Positions 18,883 through 27,260 of a stretch of 64,000 nucleotides of DNA are shown piece after piece. The notes below the pieces were generated by a model that had not been told where the DNA came from, ran no database searches, and worked only from the letters and a program-made list of their open reading frames with translations. The position numbers were made by a program, and so were the translations under genes. The stretch spans positions 55,739 through 119,738 of the forward strand of contig NZ_QAOJ01000017.1 of assembly GCF_003050835.1 (NCBI RefSeq). Direction: 5' to 3'. This DNA is from Pseudomonas sp. GV071 (GTDB lineage Bacteria > Pseudomonadota > Gammaproteobacteria > Pseudomonadales > Pseudomonadaceae). Within the stretch, counting starts at the first letter, position 1. Each line of letters begins with the position of its first letter.

Positions 18883-20154
18883 TCAGGTAACGAGTCGGCG
18901 CTGAAACAGTTCGCGGAACACCGGGTAGATGTCGCCGGCGGACACCAGTTGCTGCTGGGCGAAGGTGTCGGCAAAAGCATCGCCGACCTGTTCGTATTCG
19001 AACCACAGCGCCTGGTGCTCACGCGGGGTGATTTCCACGTAGGTGAAGTACTGCACCAACGGCATGATCTGCTTCATCAGAATGTCGCGGCAGATAGGTG
19101 AGTCGTCGTTCCAGTTATCGCCATCGGACGCCTGCGCTGCGTAGATATTCCACTCGCTGGTGGGGTAGCGCGCTTCCATCACTTCCTGCATCAGTTTCAG
19201 CGCGCTGGAAACGATGGTGCCGCCGGTTTCCCGGGAATAGAAGAACTCTTCCTCGTCCACTTCACGGGCACTGGTGTGGTGGCGGATAAACACCACCTCG
19301 ATCTTTTCGTAGTTCCGCTTGAGAAACAGGTACAGCAGGATGAAAAAGCGCTTGGCGATGTCCTTGGTGGCCTGGGTCATCGAGCCGGACACGTCCATCA
19401 GGCAGAACATCACCGCCTTGGAACTGGGGTTGGGTTGCTTGACCAGCAGGTTGTATTTGAGGTCGAAGGTATCCAGAAATGGCACCTTCTTGATCCGCGC
19501 CCGTAGCAGGGCAATTTCGGCTTCTGTGGTCTGAATGTCAGCGAAGTTGTCGGGTTCTTCGGTTTTAAGGCGGTCCAGCTCGGCAATCGCCAGGTGCAGT
19601 TTGCTTCGGCTGCTGCCGGACAATGCAATGCGTCGGGCATGGGAGGCGCGCAGGGTGCGGACGATATTGATGCGTGAAGGATTGCCGTCGTTGCTGACCC
19701 CCGCGCGCACGGTTTTAAACGTGTCGGTACCGGTGAGTTGGCGTTTCACCAGGTTCGGCAGTTCGAGGTCTTCGAACATGAAATCGAGGAATTCTTCCTG
19801 AGTAATCTGGAAGGAAAACTCGTCCATGCCCTCGCCCGAGTTGCTGGCCTTGCCGGCGCCTTTGCCACCGCCACCACCTTGCGGCCGGGGAATGCGCTCG
19901 CCGGTGGTGAAGTCTTTATTGCCGGGGTGGACTTGGGTCTGCTTGCCGCCACGGCCGTGGTGCAGCAGCGGCTCATCGATATCGCGGCCGGGAATACTGA
20001 TCTGTTCGCCATGCTCCATATCGGTGATGGAACGGCGGCTGACCGCTTCTTCCACGGCCTTCTTGATATGGTCGCGGTACCGTCGCAGAAAGCGCTGACG
20101 GTTTACCGTGCTTTTGTTTTTGCCGTTCAGACGGCGGTCGATCACATAACTCAT
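18883..20154 (-). CDS. yeaH: YeaH/DUF444 von Willebrand-type protein
   Basis: A 423-residue DUF444 protein. The N-terminus is basic (DRRLNGKNKSTVNRQRFLRRYRDHIKKAV) and carries a Gly-rich segment (about 110-125). The C-terminal half holds a von Willebrand A-like domain with the metal-site signature DVSGSMT (about residue 248). In E. coli YeaH partners the kinase-like YeaG/PrkA in nitrogen and sigma-S-linked stress survival. It lies between prkA (126 bp away) and spoVR (9 bp away). Confidence 0.94.
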   Translation of the reverse strand: MSYVIDRRLNGKNKSTVNRQRFLRRYRDHIKKAVEEAVSRRSITDMEHGEQISIPGRDIDEPLLHHGRGGKQTQVHPGNKDFTTGERIPRPQGGGGGKGAGKASNSGEGMDEFSFQITQEEFLDFMFEDLELPNLVKRQLTGTDTFKTVRAGVSNDGNPSRINIVRTLRASHARRIALSGSSRSKLHLAIAELDRLKTEEPDNFADIQTTEAEIALLRARIKKVPFLDTFDLKYNLLVKQPNPSSKAVMFCLMDVSGSMTQATKDIAKRFFILLYLFLKRNYEKIEVVFIRHHTSAREVDEEEFFYSRETGGTIVSSALKLMQEVMEARYPTSEWNIYAAQASDGDNWNDDSPICRDILMKQIMPLVQYFTYVEITPREHQALWFEYEQVGDAFADTFAQQQLVSAGDIYPVFRELFQRRLVT

Positions 20155-20280
20155 GGACGCTCCTTAGAACAGTCCGGGTCTACCGCGCGGGCAGTTCGCT
20201 ATGACCCCGACTCGCTCATGCGGCCTGCATGCGCATGCAGACCGTGCGGCAACGACGCAGGCCGAAGCCTGCGTTGCAGG

Positions 20281-22203
20281 TTACTGCGACTTGCGAACCC
20301 GCAGGTACCATTCGGACAGCAGGCGAACCTGCTTGTCGGTGTAGCCGCGCTCGACCATCCGCGAGACAAAATCGTTGTGCTTGGTTTGGTCCTCCTTGCT
20401 GGCCTTGGCGTTGAAGCTGATGACCGGCAGCAGGTCTTCGGTGTTGGAGAACATTTTCTTCTCGATCACCACCCGCAGCTTCTCGTAGCTGAGCCAGGTC
20501 GGGTTCTTGCCGTTATTGTTGGCCCGCGCTCGCAGCACGAAGTTGACGATCTCGTTGCGGAAATCCTTCGGATTGCTGATGCCGGCCGGCTTTTCGATTT
20601 TCTCCAGCTCTTCGTTGAGCGCCACGCGGTTGAGTATTTCGCCGGTTTCCGGGTCGCGGTATTCCTGATCCTGAATCCAGAAGTCGGCGTACAGCACGTA
20701 GCGGTCGAAGATGTTCTGCCCGTACTCGCTGTAGGACTCGAGGTAGGCGGTCTGGATTTCCTTGCCGATGAACTCGATGTAGCGCGGCGCCAGGTATTCC
20801 TTGATGTAGCGCAGGTAGCGTTCACGCACCTCGGCGGGGAATTGTTCCTGCTCGATCTGCTGTTCCAGCACATACAGCAGGTGCACCGGGTTGGCGGCAA
20901 TTTCGTGCGGGTCGAAGTTGAATACCTTGGAGAGGATCTTGAAGGCGAAGCGGGTCGACAGGCCGTTCATGCCTTCGTCGACGCCTGCGCTGTCGCGGTA
21001 TTCCTGAATCGACTTGGCTTTGGGGTCGGTGTCTTTCAGGTTTTCGCCGTCGTACACGCGCATTTTCGAGTAGACGTTGGAGTTGTCCGGCTCTTTCAGG
21101 CGCGATAGCACCGAGAACTGCGCGAGCATTTTCAACGTGTCGGGGGCGCAATGGGCCTTGGCCAGGGAGCTGTTGAACAGCAGCTTGTCGTAGATCTTGA
21201 TCTCGTCACTGACGCGTAGGCAGTACGGCACCTTGACGATGTAGATCCGGTCGATGAACGCCTCGTTGTTCTTGTTGTTGCGGAAGCTGTGCCACTCCGA
21301 CTCGTTGGAGTGCGCCAGCAACACGCCCATGAACGGAATCGCACCGAGGCCTTCGGTACTGTTGTAGTTGCCTTCCTGGGTGGCGGTGAGCAGTGGGTGC
21401 AGCACCTTGATCGGCGCCTTGAACATCTCCACGAACTCCATCATCCCCTGGTTGGCACGGCACAGCGCGCCGGAGTAACTGTAGGCGTCGGCGTCATTCT
21501 GCGGGAATTCTTCCAGCTTGCGGATATCCACCTTGCCGACCAAGGCGGAAATATCCTGGTTGTTGTCGTCGCCCGGCTCGGTTTTCGCCACGGCGATCTG
21601 GTTAAGGATCGACGGGTAGAGTTTCACCACGCGGAATTTGCTGATATCGCCGCCGAATTCGGCCAGGCGCTTGGTCGCCCACGGCGACATGATGGTGCTC
21701 AGGTAGCGCCGCGGAATGCCGAAGTCTTCTTCCAGAATGGCGCTGTCTTCGGCCGGGTTGAAGAGCCCCAGCGGCGACTCGAACACCGGCGAGCCCTTGA
21801 TGGCGTAGAAGGGCACCTTCTCCATCAGCTGTTTGAGCTTTTCTGCCAGCGAGGATTTACCACCGCCCACCGGGCCGAGGAGGTAAAGGATCTGCTTCTT
21901 CTCTTCCAGGCCCTGCGCGGCATGGCGGAAGTAGGACACGATCTGGTCGATGCACTCTTCCATGCCATGGAAGTCTTCGAAGGCCGGATAGCGGCGGATC
22001 ACCTTGTTGGAAAAGATCCGCGACAGTCTGGAGTTGTGCGAGGTATCCACCAACTCGGGCTCACCGATGGCCATCAGCAAGCGTTCAGCTGCCGTGGCGT
22101 AAGCGCTCTTGTCCTGCTTGCACAGGTCGAGATATTCCTGAAGGGAATATTCCTCCTGGCGAGTCGCTTCGAAGCGTTGTTGGAAGTGGCTGAAAATACT
22201 CAT
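20281..22203 (-). CDS. prkA: PrkA family serine protein kinase / AAA ATPase
   Basis: A 640-residue protein. The start at 22203 (MSIFSHFQQRFEATRQEEYSLQEYLDLC) follows GAGGT. The N-terminal two-thirds is an AAA-type ATPase domain with Walker A GPVGGGKSS (about residue 107), and the C-terminal part is the PrkA kinase-like domain. E. coli YeaG and Bacillus PrkA are linked to stress survival; protease-like ATPase activity has also been reported for Bacillus PrkA, so 'kinase' is partly historical. First gene of prkA-yeaH-spoVR, with a leader of about 160 nt holding two hairpins. Confidence 0.95.
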   Translation of the reverse strand: MSIFSHFQQRFEATRQEEYSLQEYLDLCKQDKSAYATAAERLLMAIGEPELVDTSHNSRLSRIFSNKVIRRYPAFEDFHGMEECIDQIVSYFRHAAQGLEEKKQILYLLGPVGGGKSSLAEKLKQLMEKVPFYAIKGSPVFESPLGLFNPAEDSAILEEDFGIPRRYLSTIMSPWATKRLAEFGGDISKFRVVKLYPSILNQIAVAKTEPGDDNNQDISALVGKVDIRKLEEFPQNDADAYSYSGALCRANQGMMEFVEMFKAPIKVLHPLLTATQEGNYNSTEGLGAIPFMGVLLAHSNESEWHSFRNNKNNEAFIDRIYIVKVPYCLRVSDEIKIYDKLLFNSSLAKAHCAPDTLKMLAQFSVLSRLKEPDNSNVYSKMRVYDGENLKDTDPKAKSIQEYRDSAGVDEGMNGLSTRFAFKILSKVFNFDPHEIAANPVHLLYVLEQQIEQEQFPAEVRERYLRYIKEYLAPRYIEFIGKEIQTAYLESYSEYGQNIFDRYVLYADFWIQDQEYRDPETGEILNRVALNEELEKIEKPAGISNPKDFRNEIVNFVLRARANNNGKNPTWLSYEKLRVVIEKKMFSNTEDLLPVISFNAKASKEDQTKHNDFVSRMVERGYTDKQVRLLSEWYLRVRKSQ

Positions 22204-22262
22204 GACGTCACCTCGCTTGATGGTCGAGCCGGGCGGGATCGGTCGTGCGGGTGCTGGCAATC

Positions 22263-22342
22263 TGCCGACGAGTCGGCAAATGAGAATCCCCCAGAACACC
22301 TAAAGGTCGCTGCCGATAGCCCCGGAAGCCGGTGTGCCGGCT
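22263..22342 (-). promoter_or_regulatory. Structured prkA leader: two hairpin-forming dyads
   Basis: Dyad TGCCGAC-GA-GTCGGCA (22263-22278) lies 60 bp before the prkA ATG, and AGCCGG-TGTG-CCGGCT (22327-22342) lies 124 bp before it. Both fall downstream of the proposed promoter and so would be in the leader RNA, or could be protein-binding dyads. Neither has a T run, so they are not terminators. Confidence 0.4.
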
Positions 22343-22369
22343 CTCCCCTATATGGATGGCCTGAGGCTA

Positions 22370-22396
22370 AGGATAGTTCGGAATTGGAGAGGTCAA
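22370..22396 (-). promoter_or_regulatory. Possible sigma-S-type promoter of prkA-yeaH-spoVR
   Basis: On the minus strand, TTGACC (22391-22396) is followed 15 bp later by TATCCT (22370-22375), preceded by C, giving CTATCCT, close to the extended -10 favoured by sigma S. The short spacer is unusual for sigma-70. Sigma-S control of this operon is known in related bacteria; the site assignment is mine. Confidence 0.35.
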
Positions 22397-22482
22397 GGAC
22401 CGACAAACGATAAGCATGTGTCGGTCTTTGTTACAGGAGGGCGAGAGGCCAGGCAGGGCGCGGGGTAGACGCGTGGAAAAAA

Positions 22483-22812
22483 TTATTCGGCAGTGCCTTC
22501 GGCGGTCTCGCCCGGATAAGTGGCACGCCACAGTTCGAAGCCGCCATCCAGGCTGTAAACCTCGGCGAAGCCCTGGCTGGCCAGGTACGCCGCTGCGCTC
22601 TGGCTGGAGTTGCCGTGGTAGCAGGAGACGATCAGCGGGGCATCGAGATCGGCCTGGGTGATGAAGTCGTGCAGGGAGTGGTTGTCCAGGTGCCGCGAGC
22701 CGCTGATGTGGCCCAGGGCAAAGCTTTGCGGGTCGCGGATATCCACCACCACGGCGCCTTGTTCGCGCAGGGCTTGGGCCTGTTCCGGGGGGATGCGTTT
22801 GAATTCGCTCAT
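22483..22812 (-). CDS. glpE: Thiosulfate sulfurtransferase GlpE
   Basis: A 109-residue single-domain rhodanese. The start at 22812 (MSEFKRIPPEQAQAL) overlaps the apaH stop as ATGA. The active-site loop SCYHGNSS carries the catalytic Cys that takes sulfur from thiosulfate and passes it to cyanide or thioredoxin. The DIRDPQSFALGHISGS segment is typical of the fold. It is the last gene of the lptD-to-glpE run and is translationally coupled to apaH. Confidence 0.93.
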   Translation of the reverse strand: MSEFKRIPPEQAQALREQGAVVVDIRDPQSFALGHISGSRHLDNHSLHDFITQADLDAPLIVSCYHGNSSQSAAAYLASQGFAEVYSLDGGFELWRATYPGETAEGTAE

Positions 22813-23633
22813 GCTGTGGGTTCCTTGCACTCGCAGCGATGCTGTTCGCCGCTGTCGACGTTGAGAAGGGTCATGGCACCGCCCCATACGCAGCCAGTGT
22901 CCAGGGCGGTGATGCCCGGCTCGTCGCAGCGGCCTTCGAGGGCGGCCCAGTGGCCGAAGATGATTTTCTGCCCGCGGGTCTTGCGTTGTTTGTAGCTGAA
23001 CCACGGCGCATAACCCGGCGGGGCGCTGTCCATGCCCTCTTTGGTTTTCAGGTCGAGGGTGCCATCGGCTTTGCAGAAGCGCATGCGGGTGAAGTAGTTG
23101 GTGATCACCCGCAAGCGGGTGACGCCCTTGAGGTCGCTGTCCCAGCGGTTCGGCTCGTTGCCGTACATGCCATCGAGGAACGGCAGCAGGCGGGCGTCGT
23201 CGCGCAGCGCTTCTTCGACCTCCTCAGCGCAGCGCAGGGCCTTTTTCAGCGACCACTGCGGCGGGATGCCGGCATGCACCATGACGATGTCGCGCTCGGC
23301 GTCGTGATGCAGCAGTTTTTGCTGGCGCAGCCAGTCGAGCAGCTCGTCGCGGTCCGGGGCCTCGAGAATCTCGCGCAGCGTGTCGCCTTTTTTCAGGCGC
23401 TCGATGTTGTTCGCCGCGGCCAGCAGGTGCAGGTCATGGTTGCCCAGCACGCATACCACGGCTTCGCGCATGGCATACAGGTAGCGCAGGGTTTCCAGCG
23501 ACTGTGGACCACGGTTGACCAGGTCACCGACCAGCCACAGCTTGTCTCTGGCTGGATCGAACGCAACGCGTTCCAGCAGGCATTTCAGTGGATCCAGGCA
23601 GCCTTGCAGGTCGCCAACCGCGTAAACCGTCAT
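22809..23633 (-). CDS. apaH: Symmetrical bis(5'-nucleosyl)-tetraphosphatase ApaH
   Basis: A 274-residue metallophosphatase that cleaves Ap4A to two ADP and also removes Np4 caps from RNA. The phosphoesterase signature is complete: GDLQGC near the N-terminus, GDLVNRGP (about 36-43) and GNHDLH (about 65-70), with a His-bearing VMVHAGIPP later. Start and stop overlap apaG and glpE respectively (1 and 4 bp), so all three are coupled in one operon. Confidence 0.97.
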   Translation of the reverse strand: MTVYAVGDLQGCLDPLKCLLERVAFDPARDKLWLVGDLVNRGPQSLETLRYLYAMREAVVCVLGNHDLHLLAAANNIERLKKGDTLREILEAPDRDELLDWLRQQKLLHHDAERDIVMVHAGIPPQWSLKKALRCAEEVEEALRDDARLLPFLDGMYGNEPNRWDSDLKGVTRLRVITNYFTRMRFCKADGTLDLKTKEGMDSAPPGYAPWFSYKQRKTRGQKIIFGHWAALEGRCDEPGITALDTGCVWGGAMTLLNVDSGEQHRCECKEPTA

Positions 23634-24013
23634 CAGTGCAGGGCTCCGGGGACGGCAAGGCGGAACGGTGCGATGACCGCATCGAAGCGTTTACCGTCAT
23701 CGGCCAGCATCTGGTAGCTGCCTTGCATATTGCCCACGCGCGTGGCCATCAGGGTGCCGCTGCTGTAGGTGTGGCTGCCGCCGGCGTCGATGGTCGGTTG
23801 TTGGCCGATCACCCCGGGGCCGCGCACTTCCTGCACCCGGCCGTCGCCGTCGGTGATCAGCCAGTGCCGCGACAGCAGCTTGGCCGGCAGCTCGCCGTTG
23901 TTGCGGATAGTCACGGTGTAGGCGAACGCAAAGCGGTTCTGCTCCGGCTGCGACTGCTCCGGGAGGAAACGGGTAACGACGCTGACGTCGATCTGATAAC
24001 GGGGATCGGACAT
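23633..24013 (-). CDS. apaG: ApaG (CorD) protein
   Basis: A 126-residue protein with an immunoglobulin-like beta-sandwich (YAYTVTIRNNGELPAKLLSRHWLITDG...VRGPGVIGQQPTI). It lies between rsmA (38 bp before) and apaH (1-bp overlap), as in E. coli. Its function is not settled; the fold is shared with F-box protein domains, and mutants in other bacteria show cobalt and magnesium phenotypes. The GxGxxG-like segment GPGVIG is the family signature. Confidence 0.95.
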   Translation of the reverse strand: MSDPRYQIDVSVVTRFLPEQSQPEQNRFAFAYTVTIRNNGELPAKLLSRHWLITDGDGRVQEVRGPGVIGQQPTIDAGGSHTYSSGTLMATRVGNMQGSYQMLADDGKRFDAVIAPFRLAVPGALH

Positions 24014-24051
24014 GCGAAAGACTCAGTTAAGCGAACAGCAGGGTGTCGAGT

Positions 24052-24867
24052 TTAGTGTGCTGGCGCTGCAGTTGTCTGCTCATGCAGTTTGTCGGCCAGG
24101 CGCACGAAGGCGGCCAGGTCGAGCTGTTCCGGGCGCAGGCTGCCATCGACGCCAGCGGCTTCAATCTGCTCGCCGCTGAGTAGCGCTTTGAGCGTATTGC
24201 GCAGGGTCTTGCGGCGCTGGTTGAACGCTTCGCGCACCACGCGCTCGAGCAGGCGGTGATCTTTGGCCGGGTGCGGCAGGGTGGCGTGCGGCACCAGGCG
24301 AACGATGGCCGAGTCGACCTTCGGCGCCGGGTTGAACGCACCGGAGCCAACGTTGAACAGGTGCTCCACCGCGCAGTGGTACTGCACCATGATCGACAGC
24401 CGGCCCCAGTCGCCGCCCCCTGGCGTGGCAGCCAGGCGCTCGACCACTTCCTTTTGCAGCATGAAGTGCATGTCGCGGATCAGGCTGGCGTTTTCCAGCA
24501 GGTGAAAAATCAGCGGCGTTGAGATGTTGTACGGCAGGTTGCCGACTACCCGCAGGCTGTTGGGCGCCGGGTTGAGGCTGGTGAAGTCGAACTTCAGCGC
24601 GTCGCCCTGGTGCAGGGTGAAGTTGGCGTTGCTGTCGAACTTGCCTTTGAGGATCGGGATCAGGTCGAGGTCGAGCTCCACCACGTCGAGGGTGCCGCCG
24701 CTGGACAGCAAGCCCTCGGTCAGTGCGCCCTGGCCCGGGCCGATTTCCAGCAGGCGCTCGCCTGGCTTGGCGTGAATGGCGCGCAGGATACGGTGAATAA
24801 CCCCGGCGTCATGCAGGAAGTTCTGGCCGAAGCGTTTGCGGGCGCGGTGTTGGTAATGCTCAGTCAT
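24052..24867 (-). CDS. rsmA: 16S rRNA (adenine1518/1519-N6)-dimethyltransferase RsmA
   Basis: A 271-residue methyltransferase (KsgA) that dimethylates two adenines in the 3' hairpin of 16S rRNA late in 30S assembly. The opening MTEHYQHRARKRFGQNFLHD, the SAM-binding EIGPGQGALTE and the catalytic NLPYNIS motif are intact. It lies 111 bp after pdxA and 38 bp before apaG on the same strand. Note that the symbol rsmA is also used in Pseudomonas for an unrelated RNA-binding regulator. Confidence 0.98.
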   Translation of the reverse strand: MTEHYQHRARKRFGQNFLHDAGVIHRILRAIHAKPGERLLEIGPGQGALTEGLLSSGGTLDVVELDLDLIPILKGKFDSNANFTLHQGDALKFDFTSLNPAPNSLRVVGNLPYNISTPLIFHLLENASLIRDMHFMLQKEVVERLAATPGGGDWGRLSIMVQYHCAVEHLFNVGSGAFNPAPKVDSAIVRLVPHATLPHPAKDHRLLERVVREAFNQRRKTLRNTLKALLSGEQIEAAGVDGSLRPEQLDLAAFVRLADKLHEQTTAAPAH

Positions 24868-24978
24868 AGGGGCTCTGTCGAATGCGCTGGCAGCCAGAGT
24901 GCGGGCTGCTGAAAAAGGGTCATTGCTGCCAGTTAAGGCGCAGGTCGGGATAAAAGAAAGGCCGCCGGCCGCCTCGGG

Positions 24979-25965
24979 CTAGCGGCTCTCGGCCATCTGG
25001 TAGGCGGTTTCCAGGGCTACTTGAAGACTGCCGCTGTCGATCTTGCCGCTGCCAGCCAGGTCCAGGGCGGTGCCGTGGTCCACCGAGGTGCGGATGATCG
25101 GCAGGCCCAGGGTCACGTTCACCGCGGCGCCGAAGCCTTTGTACTTGAGTACCGGCAGACCCTGATCGTGGTACATCGCCAGCACCGCGTCGCAGTGTTC
25201 CAGGTGTTTCGGAGTAAACAGGGTGTCGGCCGGCAATGGGCCGATCAGGTTCAGGCCGTCGGCGCGCAGACGCTCGAGCGTTGGCTCGATCACTTCAATT
25301 TCCTCGCGTCCCAAGTGGCCACCTTCGCCGGCATGGGGGTTGAGGCCGCACACCAGAATGCGCGGCGCGGCGATGCCGAACTTGTGCACCAGGTCGGCAT
25401 GCAGAATCCGCGTCACCCGCTCCAGACGCTCGGCGGTAATCGCCGCAGCGACGTCCTTGAGCGGCAGGTGGGTGGTCACCAGTGCCACCCGCAGGCCGCG
25501 TGTGGCGAGCATCATCACCACTTGCTGGGTGTGGGTGAGGTCGGCGAGAAATTCGGTGTGGCCAGAAAAGGCGATGCCCGCTTCATTGATCACGCCCTTG
25601 TGTACCGGGGCGGTGATCATGCCCGCGAAGTCGCCGTTCAGGCAGCCTTCACCGGCACGGGTCAGGGTTTCCAGCACGTAGGCAGCGTTGGCTGTGTCGA
25701 GCTGGCCAGCCACTACCGGATTGCGCAGCGGGGTATCCCAGACGTACAGGGTGCCGGCAGGTGCCGGCGCGTCCGGCCAGGCATCCGGCGTTACCGCCAG
25801 CGCACGCACAGCCACACCCAACTGGGCGGCCCGCTCATTGAGCAGGTCGCAGCTGGCGATGGCGATCAGGGGGTATGGCTGGGAGTGCTGAGCGAGCAGC
25901 AGGCACAGGTCAGGACCTATGCCCGCCGGCTCGCCGGGTGTCAGAGCGAAGCGCGGTAGGGTCAC
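24979..25965 (-). CDS. pdxA: 4-hydroxythreonine-4-phosphate dehydrogenase PdxA
   Basis: A 328-residue NAD-dependent enzyme of pyridoxal phosphate synthesis that oxidises 4-phosphohydroxy-L-threonine. Visible features: the LTPGEPAGIGPDL opening, metal-binding His residues in FSGHTEFLA, TTHLPLKDV and the late CDAVLAMYHDQGLPVLKY, and FGAAVNVTLGLPIIRTSVDHGTA. The start overlaps the surA stop by 4 bp, so it is translationally coupled, an arrangement conserved in gamma-proteobacteria. Confidence 0.97.
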   Translation of the reverse strand: MTLPRFALTPGEPAGIGPDLCLLLAQHSQPYPLIAIASCDLLNERAAQLGVAVRALAVTPDAWPDAPAPAGTLYVWDTPLRNPVVAGQLDTANAAYVLETLTRAGEGCLNGDFAGMITAPVHKGVINEAGIAFSGHTEFLADLTHTQQVVMMLATRGLRVALVTTHLPLKDVAAAITAERLERVTRILHADLVHKFGIAAPRILVCGLNPHAGEGGHLGREEIEVIEPTLERLRADGLNLIGPLPADTLFTPKHLEHCDAVLAMYHDQGLPVLKYKGFGAAVNVTLGLPIIRTSVDHGTALDLAGSGKIDSGSLQVALETAYQMAESR

Positions 25966-27260
25966 AGTTTGACTTCTACGTACGCCTCGTCGCGGATCTG
26001 GCGCAACCAGGCTTGCAGCTCTTCGTCGTACTTACGGTTGCGCAGGGCGTTGAGGGCCTGCTGCTTGCGGAACTCGTCGCTGCTGTCAGTGGCGCGGCGG
26101 CCAAGGACTTCGAGAACGTGCCAGCCGTAAGGGCTCTTGAACGGTTTGGAGACTTGGCCGGTAGCAGTGTTGGCCATCACTTTCTGGAACTCCGGCACCA
26201 GGGTGCTTGGGTCGATCCAGTTGAGGTCGCCACCGTTAAGCGCTGAACCCGGGTCTTCGGAGAAGGCCTTGGCCAGTTCGGAGAAGTCTTCGCCAGCCAT
26301 GATGCGGTCGTACAGACGCTGCACCAGACGCTCGGTTTCGGCTTCGCTGCGGATTTCGCTCGGTTTGATCAGGATGTGACGAACATGCACTTCGTCCTTC
26401 ATCTGGCTGCCACCACCACGCTTTTCCAACAGCTTGATGATGATGAAGCCGCCTGGGGTGCGCATCGGTTCGGTGACATCACCCACCGACAGCGCGCCGA
26501 CCATACCGTCGAACGGTGCTGGCAGTTGCGCAGCTTTACGCCAGCCCATGTCGCCGCCTTCCAGTGCGGTTTCGCTGCCGGAGCTGGCGATGGCCAGTTG
26601 GGCGAAGTCGGCACCTTGTTTCAGCTGCTGGTAGATCTGAGTGGCTTGCTTGTCAGCGGCCTGAATGGTTTCCGGCGAGGAGCTTTCCGGAACCGGGATG
26701 AGGATGTTGGCCAGGTGGAACTCTTCGGACAGCTGCATCTTGCCCAGGTCCGAGGCCAGGAAGTTCTGCACTTCCTGGTCGGTCACCTGAATGCGCTCTG
26801 CGACACGGCGTTGGCGCACACGGCTGATGATCATCTCGCGGCGTACCTGGTCACGGGCGTCGTCGAACGACAGACCGTCCTGGGCCAGAGCGGCGCGGAA
26901 CTGCTCGACGCTCATGTTGTTGCGCTGGGCGATGGTGCCGATGGCCTGGTTCAGTTCTTCATCAGTGATGCGAATGCCGGAACGATCGCCAATCTGCAGC
27001 TGCAGGTTTTCGATGATCAGACGCTCCAGCACTTGCTGGCTGAGCACATGCTCCGGTGGCAAGGCCGCGCCGCGCTTGGCGATGGTGTTTTGCACTTCGC
27101 GCAGGCGGTCGTCCAACTGGCTTTGCATGATTACGTCGTTGTCGACGATGGCCACGACCCGGTCAATGGACTGCACTTCGGCCTGTGCCGCGGTACCCAG
27201 AAGCACTGCGCCCAGCAACAGCGGGCGCAGACAATCAGTAAGCTTGGTCTTCACGTTCAC
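25962..27260 (-). CDS. surA: Periplasmic peptidyl-prolyl isomerase and outer-membrane protein chaperone SurA
   Basis: A 432-residue periplasmic chaperone that escorts outer-membrane proteins, including LptD, to the BAM machine. I chose the GTG at 27260 (protein MNVKTKLTDCLRPLLLGAVLLGTAAQA), which has AAGG just upstream and gives a good signal peptide; a second GTG two codons later is also possible. The N-terminal chaperone domain is followed by two parvulin domains (about 175-275 and 285-385) and a short C-terminal helix. It starts inside the last 26 bp of lptD. Confidence 0.96.
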   Translation of the reverse strand: MNVKTKLTDCLRPLLLGAVLLGTAAQAEVQSIDRVVAIVDNDVIMQSQLDDRLREVQNTIAKRGAALPPEHVLSQQVLERLIIENLQLQIGDRSGIRITDEELNQAIGTIAQRNNMSVEQFRAALAQDGLSFDDARDQVRREMIISRVRQRRVAERIQVTDQEVQNFLASDLGKMQLSEEFHLANILIPVPESSSPETIQAADKQATQIYQQLKQGADFAQLAIASSGSETALEGGDMGWRKAAQLPAPFDGMVGALSVGDVTEPMRTPGGFIIIKLLEKRGGGSQMKDEVHVRHILIKPSEIRSEAETERLVQRLYDRIMAGEDFSELAKAFSEDPGSALNGGDLNWIDPSTLVPEFQKVMANTATGQVSKPFKSPYGWHVLEVLGRRATDSSDEFRKQQALNALRNRKYDEELQAWLRQIRDEAYVEVKL

